DNA of 64,000 bases. It comes from Leptolyngbyaceae cyanobacterium JSC-12 (GTDB lineage Bacteria; Cyanobacteriota; Cyanobacteriia; Leptolyngbyales; Leptolyngbyaceae). Positions 51,914 to 59,794 of this stretch are shown piece after piece. The DNA is taken from contig CM001633.1 of assembly GCA_000309945.1 (NCBI GenBank), positions 2,576,292-2,640,291 on the forward strand, in the 5' to 3' direction. The first letter of the stretch is position 1; the number at the start of each line of letters is the position of its first letter. The translations under genes were made by a program, and so were the position numbers. Under the pieces are notes generated by a model, which was not told the origin of the DNA, did no database searches, and saw only the letters and a list, made by a program, of their open reading frames with translations.

Positions 51914-53295
51914 GGCTGTCCTAAATTCTTAATCGTCAGAATTTGCGGTGGAGTCGAGTCTGGTGGATAAAGAAGATCAACAGTGACAAAGCGTCGTTCT
52001 CCCGGTTTCATCATCATTTCAACTAACGGTTTGCCCTGTTGTCCTCGACGCTGTACCAGATGCACATAGCGAGTTTGGGGCAAATTGCGATCGTCGTTGT
52101 AACGAATCCGTACCGTTCCGCGGAAGAAGACTTGACGGGCAGGTGGCTCAAAAAAGCGTAACTGTCCATTTTGGGGCTGGTCTTCTTTAATGGGCGTTTC
52201 TATCATGACCGCCACTTTTTGAGTATCGTTAGTTGGGTTTTGCAAAGGTAGTGTCAGATTGTATTCGATCGCGTAATTGCCATGTGCTTCATAGGCTGTG
52301 TCTGGATAACGAACCAGCATTTGCGCTGTTTGTACCTGTTGAGTGCCCAATGTTCCGCCAGTCAAAGTACTGAGTCCGTAAGAAAAGGCTTCGCCACTGG
52401 CAGGAATGCTGAGATACCAGGTCTTAGGATCATCGGGCTGAATTCCCGGTGGATCAACGACTTGAGCATTCCAACGAGAACCCTGAGCCACACCTGCCAC
52501 CCGCCCGTAAATCATTACGCCTGTTTTCTGATTGGGGGGCGTGGGCGGTTTGTCCCGTGGACCGGCAAGAGCACCCGTTTCTAACAGTGTTTGCCATTCT
52601 GCTACAGTGGGTGCTCGTTCACTGCCGCTGGCATCAGTGGGCGCAAACATGGCTAAACTGGCAGCATAAATGGGAGCACTACTCCAGGCACGAATCAGTG
52701 TTGATCGCCCATTAATCGGTGGGTCTAGCAGTTTTATGGGAATCGGCAAGTTCAGCAACATCTGGCTTTGTCCAGGCGGAATCACAATTTGGGCTGGAAA
52801 TTCTTCTTGCCGTTTACCCTGCAACACATCCATCATTGCTCGGCTTCCTGGTCCAGCAAATACTGTTCCCAGGGGATTGTCTACATAGGGTGGTAAGGTG
52901 ATAAACGGTGCATCCGGTTGGCTCAGATAGCTGGCAGCATGGAGCACATCGACTGTGATAGGCTGTTTTCCGGGATTGTGCAGCAGAATGCCGAGGTATA
53001 GCGATCGCAAATCATCTGGCGTTTTAGCTTTAGCAATGTGGTGAGCAAATACATCAAATCGCCCTTGCAAAGATTTGTTCAGATGCGCGGTAGGCGTGCG
53101 TTTACCTGTGGGCGGAAACGTGGACAGCAAAATTCCTTCTGTTTGCACCAGTTCAGGACTGTTGCTATTAAATACAGGTACAGAGTCTAATCGTCCTGGC
53201 AATACCCGCACCACCTGCGGTACTTTAATTTCCTGGCTGGGTAGAGGCGTGGGGGATGCTTGCGCTAAAACGAGTGAAGATAGAACGGACAGCAT
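51910..53295 (-). CDS. DUF3370 domain-containing secreted protein
   Basis: 461 residues. A short N-terminal hydrophobic signal (MLSVLSSLVLAQA) is followed by the cyanobacteria-specific DUF3370 domain, mostly beta. Conserved-looking blocks: FDVFAHHIAKAKTPDDLRSL, GILLHNPGKQPITVDVL and IVIPPGQSQMLLNLPIPI. The role is unknown to me; surface or periplasmic location is likely. It leads an apparent operon with the DUF4340 gene (4-nt overlap) and possibly purU-ureD (85 bp later). Confidence 0.85.
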   Translation of the reverse strand: MLSVLSSLVLAQASPTPLPSQEIKVPQVVRVLPGRLDSVPVFNSNSPELVQTEGILLSTFPPTGKRTPTAHLNKSLQGRFDVFAHHIAKAKTPDDLRSLYLGILLHNPGKQPITVDVLHAASYLSQPDAPFITLPPYVDNPLGTVFAGPGSRAMMDVLQGKRQEEFPAQIVIPPGQSQMLLNLPIPIKLLDPPINGRSTLIRAWSSAPIYAASLAMFAPTDASGSERAPTVAEWQTLLETGALAGPRDKPPTPPNQKTGVMIYGRVAGVAQGSRWNAQVVDPPGIQPDDPKTWYLSIPASGEAFSYGLSTLTGGTLGTQQVQTAQMLVRYPDTAYEAHGNYAIEYNLTLPLQNPTNDTQKVAVMIETPIKEDQPQNGQLRFFEPPARQVFFRGTVRIRYNDDRNLPQTRYVHLVQRRGQQGKPLVEMMMKPGERRFVTVDLLYPPDSTPPQILTIKNLGQP

Positions 53296-53324
53296 GAACC
53301 AGTCAATTTAACTCAGCAACAAAC

Positions 53325-53894
53325 CTATATCCTGACATAGTCATCTATCGAATGGGTTCCGAGGTGATTACTTTTTGATCGGAGTCTGGTGAGAATCGTG
53401 GAAAAGTCGTGGACGATCGCATCTATATTCTGATGATTCAAAACTGGAACATGAACGAATATACAATCAGTTTTTAGTTGGTGTTCGGCAATATATTTGA
53501 GAATCATGTAATAAGTGTGATTACAAACAAATCGACCTGCATTGTGGCTCACTTTCGTATGCGATAAGTGTTGAACCAGATGATGTATGTCCACGGTAGT
53601 GTAGCGAATATCTGATGCCACTGTGCCGTTAGATTCAACTGTTAGCCACAATCGTCGTTCTGCCATGCCGCAACATACCACCACATCAGGCTGCATGTGT
53701 TGAATTTTAGTAATAATCACTTCAGGTGCTAGCTGAAAATCAACCACGACTTTGCGCAGAAGCTGCACCGTCTCATCCAGCATTTGGCGATTCAGCAACT
53801 CGGCTAATAGATCATCCGATGCATTGGAAACGTGGTGCGGTTCCCACACATCAAATGACGTTAGTAACATTCTAGGATGCATCCCGAAACTCAT
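53325..53894 (-). CDS. Peptidase C15-like (pyroglutamyl-peptidase family) protein
   Basis: 189 residues; GGAG lies 7 nt before the ATG. RMLLTSFDVWEPHHVSNAS parallels the family start LLTGFxPF. PDVVVCCGMAERRLWLTVES carries the candidate catalytic Glu, NAGRFVCNHTYYMIL the catalytic Cys, and CIFVHVPVLN the catalytic His. All three residues are thus present though the sequence is divergent, and it lacks some of the pyroglutamate-pocket residues I would expect, so substrate specificity is uncertain. It lies 29 bp upstream of the DUF3370 gene on the same strand and could be the first gene of that transcript. Confidence 0.72.
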   Translation of the reverse strand: MSFGMHPRMLLTSFDVWEPHHVSNASDDLLAELLNRQMLDETVQLLRKVVVDFQLAPEVIITKIQHMQPDVVVCCGMAERRLWLTVESNGTVASDIRYTTVDIHHLVQHLSHTKVSHNAGRFVCNHTYYMILKYIAEHQLKTDCIFVHVPVLNHQNIDAIVHDFSTILTRLRSKSNHLGTHSIDDYVRI

Positions 53895-53977
53895 GGTTTA
53901 CTCCTGGAATGAGTCTGGCTTCTTGCTTGCAACTCAAACTACAATGCTATTGAACGGAAAGCAATGAGGCAAGCGTA

Positions 53978-54637
53978 ATGCCAGCGATCGCAGTGATTGA
54001 TTATGACATGGGAAATCTCCATTCTGCCTGCAAAGGGTTAGAAAATGCAGGGGCAAAGCCAATCATTACCGATTCTCCAGCAGAATTAGCAACGGCGGAA
54101 GCGATTGTGCTGCCAGGAGTCGGGGCATTTGATCCCGCCATGCAGCATCTGCGATCGCGCCATTTAGAACAACCTATCAAAGCTGCGATCGCCAGTGGCA
54201 AACCGTTTTTGGGCATTTGCCTGGGCTTGCAAATTTTGTTTGATTCCAGCGAAGAAGGAACTGAACCAGGCTTGGGAATTATTCCTGGCATCGTCAAACG
54301 TTTCCGCTCTGAACCTGGCATTACGATTCCTCATATGGGCTGGAACCAGCTAGACTTTACCCAATCCCACTGTCCCTTGTGGAAAGACTTGCCGCCCCAT
54401 CCCTGGCTTTACTTTGTGCATTCTTATTACGCTGCGCCTTCCGATCAAACCGTGCAGGCTGCCACCACCACTCATGGTAGCCAAACTGTGACTGTTGCAA
54501 TCGCCCGTGATAATCTCATGGCTGTTCAGTTTCACCCGGAAAAATCCTCAACGTGTGGCTTGAAGGTATTAGCAAACTTTGTTGAGTTTGCCGCCACTCG
54601 CCAACCGCAATATGCAATCAACAAAAACCAGAAATAA
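53978..54637 (+). CDS. hisH: Imidazole glycerol phosphate synthase, glutaminase subunit
   Basis: Supplies ammonia to HisF in histidine synthesis. 219 residues. Class I glutamine amidotransferase: nucleophile Cys in FLGICLGLQILF, His and Glu in AVQFHPEKSS, plus the N-terminal IDYDMGNLHS and the PHMGWNQL segment typical of HisH. HisF is not in the window. Divergent from the C15-like gene with 83 bp between starts. Confidence 0.96.
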   Translation: MPAIAVIDYDMGNLHSACKGLENAGAKPIITDSPAELATAEAIVLPGVGAFDPAMQHLRSRHLEQPIKAAIASGKPFLGICLGLQILFDSSEEGTEPGLGIIPGIVKRFRSEPGITIPHMGWNQLDFTQSHCPLWKDLPPHPWLYFVHSYYAAPSDQTVQAATTTHGSQTVTVAIARDNLMAVQFHPEKSSTCGLKVLANFVEFAATRQPQYAINKNQK

Positions 54638-54729
54638 AATTATGCACTGAAGTTAAATCAGATGCATTGATGACAAGCCAGTCATTAAAGTGAGATAGCA
54701 ATTTTCCTTAGCTCCAAACCTGCATAGGG

Positions 54730-55515
54730 TCACATTGCCAGAAAACTTTGACGTTTGCTGGCATGTATTCCCTTAAAGATCAGGTGCGGATCAATTGTAA
54801 TAGAGGCAGCCAGAGTTGGTGCTTGTTGTTGAAGTCCTGCATACAAAGTCTGGCTGTCTCCGCCAGTCATCACTACCTGGCTTTCTGGAAAACGGTGTTG
54901 CCAGTCTGCAACAAAAGACTGAATGCCTGCTAAAAGCGTGTGAAAAATGCCACTAGCGATCGCTCCTTCCGTTCCGCATGCCCAACGGTCTGGCAGCGAA
55001 TTTGACTGCTGCTCCAGATGAATAGTTGGTAAGGCAGCCGTTTTTTGTCCCAGTGCCTCAACTTGCAGGCGTAAGCCAGGAAGAATAGCACCACCCACCA
55101 GGCAACCATCTGCATCCGCTCCCGTGAAGGTCAGTGCGGTTCCAGCATCAATCACCAGCACTGGGCGTCCCACCATAGTAATAGCTCCCCATACTGCCAG
55201 AGCGCGATCGATTCCTAACGTTGGATACATTCCCTTCAGGGGAACATCTTCTAAAGTCAAAAAATGTACCTGGGGATAGTTCGCCCAAAGTCGAGTTTGA
55301 TCTGGGACAACAGAGATGATCCAGAGATGAGGGGGAATAGGAGAATCTGGAATAGGGAATCGGGAATGGGGAATGAGGGATAAGGGGTGGTTTTTGAGTG
55401 ACTCAGAGATTGACAGATGGGGTTCGTCCCAGGTGGCGTGAAGGATGTCACCTTCAAACAGCGCCCAGTGCAGGCGAGAATTGCCAATGACCAGTGCTAA
55501 CCAAATTTCAGCCAC
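54730..55515 (-). CDS. coaX: Type III pantothenate kinase carrying a repeat-derived insertion
   Basis: First step of coenzyme A synthesis, phosphorylation of pantothenate (ATP- and monovalent-cation-dependent). 261 residues. ASKHA-fold motifs: LALVIGNSRLHWALF (phosphate-binding loop), GIDRALAVWGA, VLVIDAGTALTFTGAD (catalytic Asp) and GGAILPGLRLQ. Residues about 44-63 (HPLSLIPHSRFPIPDSPIPP) are encoded by 55327-55386, whose sequence is the same pyrimidine-rich repeat seen between genes elsewhere in this window; it keeps the frame and falls between two beta-strands. The protein is therefore likely functional with an extra loop. Short spacing (17 bp) to the upstream secreted-protein gene suggests cotranscription. 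Confidence 0.92.
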   Translation of the reverse strand: MAEIWLALVIGNSRLHWALFEGDILHATWDEPHLSISESLKNHPLSLIPHSRFPIPDSPIPPHLWIISVVPDQTRLWANYPQVHFLTLEDVPLKGMYPTLGIDRALAVWGAITMVGRPVLVIDAGTALTFTGADADGCLVGGAILPGLRLQVEALGQKTAALPTIHLEQQSNSLPDRWACGTEGAIASGIFHTLLAGIQSFVADWQHRFPESQVVMTGGDSQTLYAGLQQQAPTLAASITIDPHLIFKGIHASKRQSFLAM

Positions 55516-55532
55516 GTTCCACTATAACTCAA

Positions 55533-56504
55533 TCATTTTGGTTCAAAATTCAGTTGAACTGTCACTTGCATTGCCATATCTATCTCTTGTGACACTTCTG
55601 GGTTCGTAACATTCATTTGGCTAGCTGATTTCATTGAAAGGGTAGCAGATTGCACAAAAGGCTTACTGAGGTCTAATATTGATTGTCCTTCACCTTGGGA
55701 TGTGAGCGATTTTAACTGCATTTGTAGATTTGGAAAAGGTGGTGGTGGAGTGATACGCTGTTGTGACGCTTGTTGCTCAACTTGAAATTTCAGGGTTGCA
55801 ACACCATTTTTCAAATCAACTAACTCATAAGTGCTAGTTTGAATCAGCGTAATACCGTTGAGAGTGGGTGAGTTACTAGCTTGCCACTTTGCACCGATCG
55901 CGACAGGTTCTTCGGGGAAAGGAAAAGAGAGTTGATTGACTGATTGAGACATCTGCTCAAGCACTTGTCGAATTGTTGGATCTAGCGTCTCTGGCAAATC
56001 AAACTGAGCAGCTTTGATATTTCCACGATCGCTCATCACAAATGATCCACGAATCTCTTGCAAACTTTTCAGTTGTGATCTCATGGCTTCGACAATTGCT
56101 GGCTGCACACCAGGTTTTGCTTTCACATCCACCTCCGGATAGCGAAACTGGTAGTGGATATCACCATTGGCATCTACCTTCGTCACCACAACCTCAATAG
56201 AAGTAGTCACCAGCGGCAACGCCACAGACGGTAATGATTCTCCTGCCAGTTTGATCAATAATGCTTGATCAAAACTCATAAGGCTGAGTTGTTTGGTGCC
56301 AACCACAGGTTTAAACCGGAGTGTCTGGCGATTGCCTGTTCCAGGACTCAGAAGTTTAACTTTGATGGGGGAGATTGCCGAGCTTGATTGAACTGGGTTG
56401 GATTGCGTCGGGTTGGATTGGGCGATCGCAGGGTGGAGCAATCCAACCTCGCTAAACCCTGCGAAACTAATAGCCAATAGACTTCCTAAAATTGCGGTTC
56501 TCAT
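55533..56504 (-). CDS. Secreted protein of unknown function (323 aa)
   Basis: A signal peptide is clear (MRTAILGSLLAISFAGF, cleavage near PAIA-QSN), then a low-complexity repeat of SNPTQSNPVQ type at about 30-40. The remainder is a beta-rich domain. Segments such as TTSIEVVVTKVDANGDIHYQFRYPEV, RGSFVMSDRGNIKAAQFDLP and PVAIGAKWQASNSPTLNGI resemble the DUF6263 type of periplasmic proteins, but the match is from memory and weak. Likely periplasmic. Upstream of coaX by 17 bp. Confidence 0.65.
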   Translation of the reverse strand: MRTAILGSLLAISFAGFSEVGLLHPAIAQSNPTQSNPVQSSSAISPIKVKLLSPGTGNRQTLRFKPVVGTKQLSLMSFDQALLIKLAGESLPSVALPLVTTSIEVVVTKVDANGDIHYQFRYPEVDVKAKPGVQPAIVEAMRSQLKSLQEIRGSFVMSDRGNIKAAQFDLPETLDPTIRQVLEQMSQSVNQLSFPFPEEPVAIGAKWQASNSPTLNGITLIQTSTYELVDLKNGVATLKFQVEQQASQQRITPPPPFPNLQMQLKSLTSQGEGQSILDLSKPFVQSATLSMKSASQMNVTNPEVSQEIDMAMQVTVQLNFEPK

Positions 56505-56748
56505 GAATTGCGGCGACGAGAAAGTTATTCTGAGTCTGGCATTGGAAGGATTAGGAACGCTCGAATCATCAAATTCACCAAACTCATATCTGAGAACCTA
56601 TAAGCTGCTTTAATGAGTACCTTTACCTAACAAAACTTTACAAAATCAGAATCGACCGTCAAGATAAGGGATAGAACAAAGTTTGACGCATCTGATTTCT
56701 CATTTCTAATCTTTAGATTTTTCATTTTCATTCGTCGGGAGGTTGTTC

Positions 56749-58476
56749 ATGGTTGCACTCACAGAAAAGCCCAAAACCCGGCTTACAATTCAAACCGTGG
56801 AAATTGCTGCTGATACTACTGCCATTCGTTCGCTCGATTGGGATCGTGATCGCTTTGATATCGAGTTTGCTCTGGAGAATGGCACCACCTACAACTCGTT
56901 TCTGATTCGCGGTGAAAAAGTTGCCCTGGTAGACACCTCCCATGAAAAATTTCGCTCCCTCTATCTAGAATCTCTGACTAAGCTAATTGACCCGAAGGAG
57001 ATTGATTACCTGATCATCAGCCACACCGAACCTGACCATAGCGGTTTAGTAAAAGATGTGTTGCATCTCAATCCCAGCATTACGGTAGTAGGCGCGAAAG
57101 TGGCGATGCAGTTTTTGGATGATTTGGTGCATCAACCGTTTACTCGCAAGTTGGTGAAAAGTGGCGATCGCCTGGATCTAGGCAAAGGGCATGTGTTGGA
57201 ATTTATTTCTGCACCCAACCTGCACTGGCCCGACACTATTCTCACCTATGACCACGGCACGCAAACCCTCTTCACCTGCGATGTGTTTGGGATGCACTAT
57301 TGCGACGACCAAACCTATGATGAAGATCTGGCATTGCTCGATGCCGACTACAAAACCTACTACGACTGCCTGATGGGCCCTAATGCTCGTTCAGTGCTGG
57401 CAGCCCTTAAGCGCATGGGAGATTTGCCACCCATTACCACGATCGCCACGGGGCATGGACCGCTACTGCATCACCACATTCCTGAACTGGTAGAACGTTA
57501 CCGTACCTGGAGCCAGGAACAGGCAAAAGCGGCAACCACTGTTGCGTTGTTTTATGTATCGGAATATGGCTGCAGTGATCGTCTGGCTCACGCGATCGCT
57601 CAGGGAATCGCCAAAACTGGCGTGGTTGTAGAGATGGTTGATCTTCTGGAAGTAGATGCGCAGGAAGTACGGGAACTGGTGGATATTGCTGCGGGAATTG
57701 TGATTGGAATGCCACCCCAATCAGGCAATACAGCAGTGCAAACTAGCGCATTGTTGGGCACAATTCTGGCAGCTACCCACTCGAAGCAGGCATTTGGCTT
57801 GTTTGAGTCAGGCGGTGGGGATGATGAATCGGTCTACCCGTTACGGAACAAACTACAAGGAATTGGTGTAACGGAAGCATTTGCCCCGATCTTGATTAAA
57901 GAGACACCGACGGAAGCTACCTACCAGCTTTGTGAAGAAGCGGGAACCGACCTGGGACAATGGCTGACCCGCGATCGTAGTATTAAGCAAATGAAGTCTC
58001 TCGATAGCGATCTGGATAAGGCATTGGGTCGGATCAGCGGCGGGCTGTATATTATCACGGCGAAAAAGGGCGGAGCATCCAGTGCCATGCTGGCATCCTG
58101 GGTTGCCCAAGCCAGCTTGGAACCGTTGGGGATTACCATTGCCGTTGCTAAAGATCGGGCAATTGAATCCTTTATGCATGCAGGCGATCACTTTGTATTA
58201 AACGTCCTAGAGGAGGGTAACTACCAACTCTTGATGAAGCACTTCCTCAAGCGCTTTCCGCCCGGTGCTGATCGGTTTGCAGGCATTAAAACCTATGCTG
58301 CTACCAATGGCTCACCGATTTTGGCAGATGCCCTGGCATATTTGGAATGCGAAGTGGTCAGCCGGATGGAAGGCGACGATCATTGGATTGTCTACAGCAC
58401 CGTTGATGTAGGACGAGTATCTAAGCCAGATGGACTTACAGCGGTTCACCACCGTAAGGTCGGTAATCATTACTAA
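56749..58476 (+). CDS. flv3: Flavodiiron protein Flv3
   Basis: Reduces O2 to water with electrons from photosystem I (Mehler-like reaction), usually as a Flv1/Flv3 heteromer. 575 residues from the ATG at 56749, which has GGGAGG 6 nt upstream. Three domains in order: metallo-beta-lactamase-like diiron domain (ligands in SHTEPDHSGL, LHWPDTIL, TCDVFGMHY and GHGPLLHHH, all canonical), flavodoxin domain (about 260-400), and flavin reductase domain (about 425-575), the cyanobacterial class C layout. Intact ligands and the whole-length resemblance to Synechocystis Flv3, including the ending AVHHRKVGNHY, argue for Flv3 over Flv1, Flv2 or Flv4. No flv1 gene is adjacent. Confidence 0.9.
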   Translation: MVALTEKPKTRLTIQTVEIAADTTAIRSLDWDRDRFDIEFALENGTTYNSFLIRGEKVALVDTSHEKFRSLYLESLTKLIDPKEIDYLIISHTEPDHSGLVKDVLHLNPSITVVGAKVAMQFLDDLVHQPFTRKLVKSGDRLDLGKGHVLEFISAPNLHWPDTILTYDHGTQTLFTCDVFGMHYCDDQTYDEDLALLDADYKTYYDCLMGPNARSVLAALKRMGDLPPITTIATGHGPLLHHHIPELVERYRTWSQEQAKAATTVALFYVSEYGCSDRLAHAIAQGIAKTGVVVEMVDLLEVDAQEVRELVDIAAGIVIGMPPQSGNTAVQTSALLGTILAATHSKQAFGLFESGGGDDESVYPLRNKLQGIGVTEAFAPILIKETPTEATYQLCEEAGTDLGQWLTRDRSIKQMKSLDSDLDKALGRISGGLYIITAKKGGASSAMLASWVAQASLEPLGITIAVAKDRAIESFMHAGDHFVLNVLEEGNYQLLMKHFLKRFPPGADRFAGIKTYAATNGSPILADALAYLECEVVSRMEGDDHWIVYSTVDVGRVSKPDGLTAVHHRKVGNHY

Positions 58477-58533
58477 CTCAGTGATTGGGCAACTTTCCTA
58501 AAATGCCGATGAGCTTTGCACGCCTCATCCCCA

Positions 58534-58561
58534 CCTCTTCTCCCAAGCTTGGGAGAAGAGG
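58534..58561. repeat. 28-bp perfect palindrome in a dispersed repeat
   Basis: CCTCTTCTCCCAAG is followed by its exact complement CTTGGGAGAAGAGG. The surrounding 58520-58620 contains further GGGAGAAGGG / CTCTCCTC elements, typical of the purine/pyrimidine-rich dispersed repeats of cyanobacteria. It lies 58 bp after flv3 and could end its transcript, but has no T-run. Confidence 0.8.
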
Positions 58562-58673
58562 GTAAGGCATGGACAAACCTCTCCTCGCTTAGATTTGGGA
58601 GAGAAGGGTGCGGGGCTGAGGGCGAGATGTAGGATGGATTTGCAGTCTCAAAGCCCAGGTCGTTCTAAACCAG

Positions 58674-59471
58674 ATGTTTCTCTTTCTATCTAAACTGCTG
58701 CCCCTATTCTTGTATCCATTGGGTTTAGCGTGTTTATTACTCATAGTGGCGCTGGTCTTGTTGCTATGGCGCAAACCGAGGTTAGCCACACTGCCGATCG
58801 CCTTTGCGTTAATTGTGCTGCTGATAGGTAGCAATGCCTGGGTAAGTGATTGGCTAGTGCGATCGCTGGAGTCGCAAAACATTCCTAAAACAGAGTTGCC
58901 TAACGCTGAGGCGATCGTGGTGCTGGGGGGATGCACGAAAGCGGCAGTGGCTCCCCGTCCCTGGGTAGATGTGGCGGATGAGGGCGATCGCGTCCTCTAT
59001 GCTGCTAATTTGTACAAAGCGGGCAAAGCACCAAAGATCATCGTCAGCGGTGGGCGGGTGGATTGGGAAGGGGATAACTTTACGCCAGAGTCGAAAGATA
59101 TGGCGATTTTGCTGGAAGCAATGGGTGTACCGAAGACGGCTATCGTGCAGGAACCCACTTCTCGCAACACCCGCGAAAATGCTGTCAATACGAAACAAAT
59201 TATGGAGGCGCAAAATATTCGCCGCATCCTGTTAGTGACCTCTGCACTGCATATGCCGCGATCGCTGGCAATTTTTAGAAAACTGGGGATGGATGCCACG
59301 CCTGCCCAGACAGATTATTGGGTAGCCGATGGCGATCGCCAGGAATTCAGCGACAGTCCCCAAGCCATCACCTTGAGCCTGCTGCCAGAAACTGAGCGTT
59401 TGAGAATGACGACCCGCGCCTTGAAAGAATACGTCGGTATTGCAATCTACTGGTTGCGCGGCTGGCTTTAG
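58674..59471 (+). CDS. YdcF/ElyC (DUF218) family membrane protein
   Basis: 265 residues. Two N-terminal transmembrane helices (about 7-28 and 38-56) are followed by a periplasmic DUF218 domain. AIVVLGGCTKAA, LYKAGKAPKIIVSGGRVDW, EPTSRNTRENAVNTKQIM and LLVTSALHMPRSLAIFRK are the family blocks. Relatives in E. coli (ElyC, SanA) take part in envelope integrity and peptidoglycan-precursor balance; the molecular activity is not settled. Same strand as flv3 and chlH but separated by repeat and intergenic DNA. Confidence 0.88.
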   Translation: MFLFLSKLLPLFLYPLGLACLLLIVALVLLLWRKPRLATLPIAFALIVLLIGSNAWVSDWLVRSLESQNIPKTELPNAEAIVVLGGCTKAAVAPRPWVDVADEGDRVLYAANLYKAGKAPKIIVSGGRVDWEGDNFTPESKDMAILLEAMGVPKTAIVQEPTSRNTRENAVNTKQIMEAQNIRRILLVTSALHMPRSLAIFRKLGMDATPAQTDYWVADGDRQEFSDSPQAITLSLLPETERLRMTTRALKEYVGIAIYWLRGWL

Positions 59472-59794
59472 AAAGGAAATGAATATTAAGTTTTGAAAAC
59501 CTTCGCTGAGTATATGCTTACAAGAAATGTAAATAAATGCGAATTAAAATTTCTGTCTTTTTATCAAATTGTGTCAGTTAAGAGCCAGAATCCCCATCTG
59601 GTAACGCTTTTCTGATACAAACAAATTTGTGCAACGTTTTACTGCGGTCAATTAACACCCCTGTCACGAGTGAATTCATTCTTTGCTTCTTGTTGCGTTT
59701 TCTACGGTGATTTTCCAAACCGAGTGACGCACGGGCGGATATGAATCACGGATGAGGATGACCGCTCTTGATCACATCAAAGGAGCCTAACCGC
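59472..59794. promoter_or_regulatory. Upstream region of chlH
   Basis: 323 bp with no gene. It must contain the chlH promoter. I see A/T-rich sequence to 59570 and no repeat or clear operator. The ribosome-binding site AGGAG lies at the right end. Confidence 0.5.
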
